In this document: piece by piece, positions 61,698 through 64,000 of the stretch
Position numbering within the stretch: the stretch's first letter is position 1
Layout: the number at the start of each line of letters is the position of its first letter
Assembly (NCBI RefSeq): GCF_026340095.1
Contig: NZ_JAPEPO010000001.1
Location: 496,001 to 560,000, forward strand
DNA from: Streptomyces sp. NBC_01446
GTDB lineage: Bacteria; Actinomycetota; Actinomycetes; Streptomycetales; Streptomycetaceae
DNA: 64,000 nucleotides
Direction of reading: 5' to 3'
Made by a program: the position numbers and the translations under genes
Notes under the pieces: model-generated
Told to the model about the DNA's origin: nothing
Database searches by the model: none
Seen by the model: only the letters and a program-made list of their open reading frames with translations

Positions 61698-63674
61698 TCA
61701 GCTAAGCGATCCTGAGTCGGATTGAGTTTCCGGGATCGCTTCCCATCGTGGTGGGGTGGCATGGGCGTGGAGATGGAATCCCGCGCCCAGTGCTGCCCCT
61801 CTCGGCCGGTGGCCAGTGGTGGGTGTGCTGGTCGTCGTCACGTCCTGGTGCCGGTGGGCCGCTCGGAGCAGCCGGGTCCGGTCCGTTGGCGCGTGTCCCT
61901 CCGGACGCTTGCCAGCAGGACCGCACGGGCGGGCTGCTGGGGAGGGTGCCCTGCGTCGCCTGGGCGCGGGGCGTGAGGTGTGGCGCCGGGTGGGTCCGGT
62001 CTTCGACCGGTCTTTCCGGCTGGACTCGGTGGTCGGGGTGACCACTGCTTTGGTTTCGAGCTTGTCGACTACCGTGCGGATCGCCATGGTTCCGCTGGAT
62101 TTGTCGATGCCAGTCTTGGACTGGTGGGCCAGGCCGTGTGCTGCGATGCGGCGCCAGGCGCCCTGGTCGCGGTCTCCCTGCCAGCCACAGGACTGGCTGG
62201 GGCAGATGGCCCACTTCCAGCCCGCAGTGGTGGGCCGGTCGGGGGCTTTGCGGTGCCTGAGTGGGGTGAGGCACCGCGGGCAGTGTCTGGACGTGTTGCG
62301 GGCTGGGACAGTGACCACGGCGATGCCGGCCTCCGCGGCAAGGTGCCGCATGTGGTCGGCGATCTGCCCGCGGACGGCTTGGGAGAGGCGCGTGTTCATG
62401 GTGCGGCCCATGCCCTTGGCTTCCATCGAGCGCAGGTCTTCAACGTAGATCACGCTCGCCCCGGCGGCGGTGGCCTGGTCGACGGTCCACCGTGCGGCAG
62501 CCCACGCCAGGGCGTCGTTCAGGTTCGAGCGGCGTGCGGACACGAAGCGGATCTCGTCGCGCAGCGCCTGGTGCCTGTCGGCCAGCGGGTGCTGTTCGTT
62601 CTCGCCTATGAGCCGCTGGTAGTGGTCGGCCTTGGTGTGCAGGTGCTCGGACAGACGACGGAGCCGGTGCTGCTTGGCCAGCACTCCGGCGGTCCGGAAC
62701 TGGGCGCCATGCCCGAGGGCGGTGATACGCCCATCGTCGTGGACACGGGCCGTACCAGCGGACAGGAGGGTGTTCAGGCCCCAGTCCACGCCGAGCGCGA
62801 CCGTGTGCCCGGTGCGCCGAGCCTTGGGCACGGCGTGGGTGTAGGCCACATCAGCACGTACCTTCCCGCCCGCGATGCGCAGGGTGGGAAGGTGCAACAC
62901 CGCCCAGGCGGGCACCGTCGGGGGCAGCGACATGGTGCACTCCACCCACGTCCAGTCCGCATACGCCTGCGGATCGGGTCGGGTGGGCAGCTGGATCCGC
63001 AGCAGAGCCCGCTGCGGATCGCTCTCGCCGCGTGAGACGACGGCCTGCTGCCCATCGCACGCCGACAGCAACAGCATCCGCGCCGCCCCAGGCGCGCCTT
63101 CGGCCTCGAACACATCAACTGGTAAACGACCGTTGGCCTGCCAGTACTTGGTGATCTGCCGGGTACGGCCCTTGATGATGCTGGACGGCAAGTGCCGGCC
63201 GCCTGGCACGGCATCGCGTACGGCGTCCCACTCTGCTGGAGTGCGCTTTTGCGGGGCGTCCGGCCAAGTCGCGATCACCCCGGCGGTCAGGTCAGCGCGC
63301 CACTTCGCCGAGCGCAGAGTGCGCCCGGCCTGCTCCTGGGCCATGCGTACGATCCGGTCGTTGACCTTCACGCCCTCGGCCGGAGCGACGGTCCAGCCGA
63401 GACGTCGCAAAGCCATCCACGCGTTCGACGGCAGCTTCCGGCCCCCAGCGTCCTCACCAGAAGCGAGAACATCAACATCGGTGGCGTTCCAGTGCTCGCC
63501 GAGCAGCGTGGAGACCAGGCCCGCCGCCAAGTCGGCACACCAGCCGATGCGTTCGGCCAGCACGGACTGGGACAGCAGTTCGCCGGTCTTCTCGTCCACG
63601 CCTGCGCGCACAAGGGCGCGGGCACACGCGGTGCGTGAGGTCTCACCGTCGGCGAGCGGCACCTTCCGGCTCAT
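61698..63674 (-). CDS. tnpB: IS607-type TnpB RNA-guided endonuclease family protein
   Basis: The 658-residue protein has the TnpB catalytic pattern: RuvC-I GVDWGLNTLL with Asp297, RuvC-II VIYVEDLRSM with Glu412, a four-Cys zinc finger (C465, C468, C491, C496) and RuvC-III with a late Asp near 503 (GDRDQGAWRRI). It is longer than the usual 400: about 290 residues precede RuvC-I, and about 140 residues of Pro/Arg/Thr-rich sequence follow the nuclease. TnpB proteins cut DNA guided by an omega-RNA from the element's 3' end. Its ATG overlaps the recombinase stop by 4 bp. Confidence 0.88.
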   Translation of the reverse strand: MSRKVPLADGETSRTACARALVRAGVDEKTGELLSQSVLAERIGWCADLAAGLVSTLLGEHWNATDVDVLASGEDAGGRKLPSNAWMALRRLGWTVAPAEGVKVNDRIVRMAQEQAGRTLRSAKWRADLTAGVIATWPDAPQKRTPAEWDAVRDAVPGGRHLPSSIIKGRTRQITKYWQANGRLPVDVFEAEGAPGAARMLLLSACDGQQAVVSRGESDPQRALLRIQLPTRPDPQAYADWTWVECTMSLPPTVPAWAVLHLPTLRIAGGKVRADVAYTHAVPKARRTGHTVALGVDWGLNTLLSAGTARVHDDGRITALGHGAQFRTAGVLAKQHRLRRLSEHLHTKADHYQRLIGENEQHPLADRHQALRDEIRFVSARRSNLNDALAWAAARWTVDQATAAGASVIYVEDLRSMEAKGMGRTMNTRLSQAVRGQIADHMRHLAAEAGIAVVTVPARNTSRHCPRCLTPLRHRKAPDRPTTAGWKWAICPSQSCGWQGDRDQGAWRRIAAHGLAHQSKTGIDKSSGTMAIRTVVDKLETKAVVTPTTESSRKDRSKTGPTRRHTSRPAPRRRRAPSPAARPCGPAGKRPEGHAPTDRTRLLRAAHRHQDVTTTSTPTTGHRPRGAALGAGFHLHAHATPPRWEAIPETQSDSGSLS

Positions 63675-64000
63675 TGGCTATCACCGGCTTTGCACTGGCC
63701 GGACTCGGCCAGCAGGCGACGCCGGTTCTCAGCCGACCGCATCCCGTACAGACGCCCAGCTAACGTGGTGACCAGCGACACGAAGTCTTCGAGAAGTTCA
63801 TCCCGGCCGCCGAGCTTCTTCGGATGCAGCACATCGAGGGTGGCGCCATGCACACCGAGCAGATGCTTGAGCCATCCGACACCAAACCGTGCAAGCCGAT
63901 CCTCATGAGTGACACGCACGACCGTCACCGATCCGTCAGCGACGGCTCGCAGCAACCGGTTGAGGCCGGGACGGTCCTCCCGCAGGCCCGAGGCCCTGTC
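63671..64000 (-). CDS. tnpA: IS607-family serine recombinase (TnpA), C-terminal part (partial)
   Basis: The open frame runs off the right edge. The visible 109 residues include GLREDRPGLNRLLRAVADGS, then VTVVRVTHEDRLARFGVGWL and LHPKKLGGRDELLEDFVSLV, the conserved C-terminal half of IS607-type small serine recombinases. The catalytic Ser lies outside the window. It is the transposase of the element; TnpB follows with a 4-bp overlap. Confidence 0.88.
   Translation of the reverse strand, partial: DRASGLREDRPGLNRLLRAVADGSVTVVRVTHEDRLARFGVGWLKHLLGVHGATLDVLHPKKLGGRDELLEDFVSLVTTLAGRLYGMRSAENRRRLLAESGQCKAGDSQ

Overview
The window is high-GC actinobacterial DNA and almost certainly Streptomyces. The evidence is the strong G/C bias at third codon positions, GTG starts, purine-rich ribosome sites, Tat-type signal peptides, many SpoIIE/PP2C phosphatases, and an RNA polymerase alpha subunit that reads like the Streptomyces protein. 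The density of transposase scraps, half genes and frameshifted genes suggests a variable region such as a chromosome arm or genomic island. There is no rRNA, CRISPR array or complete tRNA.

Layout. (1) 1-5.5 kb holds the end of an alcohol dehydrogenase, a decayed acyl-CoA synthetase end, and an oxidative catabolic operon on the minus strand (GMC oxidoreductase, aldehyde dehydrogenase, M20 amidohydrolase) divergent from a GbsR/MarR-type regulator. (2) 5.5-8.0 kb is a scar zone with an integrase fragment, a metalloprotease fragment, and a complete IS1380-family element whose 5-bp target duplication lets the interrupted lipoprotein gene be rebuilt. (3) 8.3-16.6 kb holds a large gamma-glutamylcyclotransferase-like membrane protein and then an unusual cluster: methyltransferase-NUDIX, methyltransferase-ASCH-NUDIX, NUDIX and a kinase fragment on the minus strand, divergent from a GNAT-AAA+ fusion. 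This cluster lies between an N-terminal and a C-terminal scrap of one integrase family. It is the best candidate for an undescribed system. (4) 16.7-22.4 kb holds a broken CocE-type hydrolase and a CitMHS transporter / LysR / CoA-transferase / CitE-like lyase module for an organic acid. (5) 22.4-27.9 kb is a hexuronate-type module (D-mannonate dehydratase, a sugar ABC transporter without its ATPase, and a FadR-type GntR regulator) with a near-perfect operator palindrome. (6) 28-45 kb is a patchwork. Intact genes there are a PP2C phosphatase, two cupins, an MDR oxidoreductase, an alpha/beta hydrolase, a disulfide oxidoreductase-like flavoprotein, a stand-alone second rpoA beside a methyltransferase, an MHS transporter and a polysaccharide deacetylase. 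Around them are at least a dozen gene fragments. (7) 45.7-55.8 kb holds a FUSC-type membrane protein, three more PP2C phosphatases (one a full sensor-phosphatase-kinase), an epimerase and two small proteins. (8) 56-61 kb holds a divergent P450 / FAD monooxygenase pair, a DJ-1/PfpI protein and a VOC protein. (9) 61.6-64 kb holds a small leader-like peptide ORF and an IS607-type element (TnpB and the end of the serine recombinase) that runs off the window.

Genes that probably work together are the GMC/ALDH/amidohydrolase set, the CitMHS/CoA-transferase/lyase set under LysR control, the mannonate dehydratase and its transporter under GntR control, and possibly the NUDIX/methyltransferase/ASCH set with the GNAT-AAA+ protein. 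All family calls come from reading the translated sequence; no database search was run.
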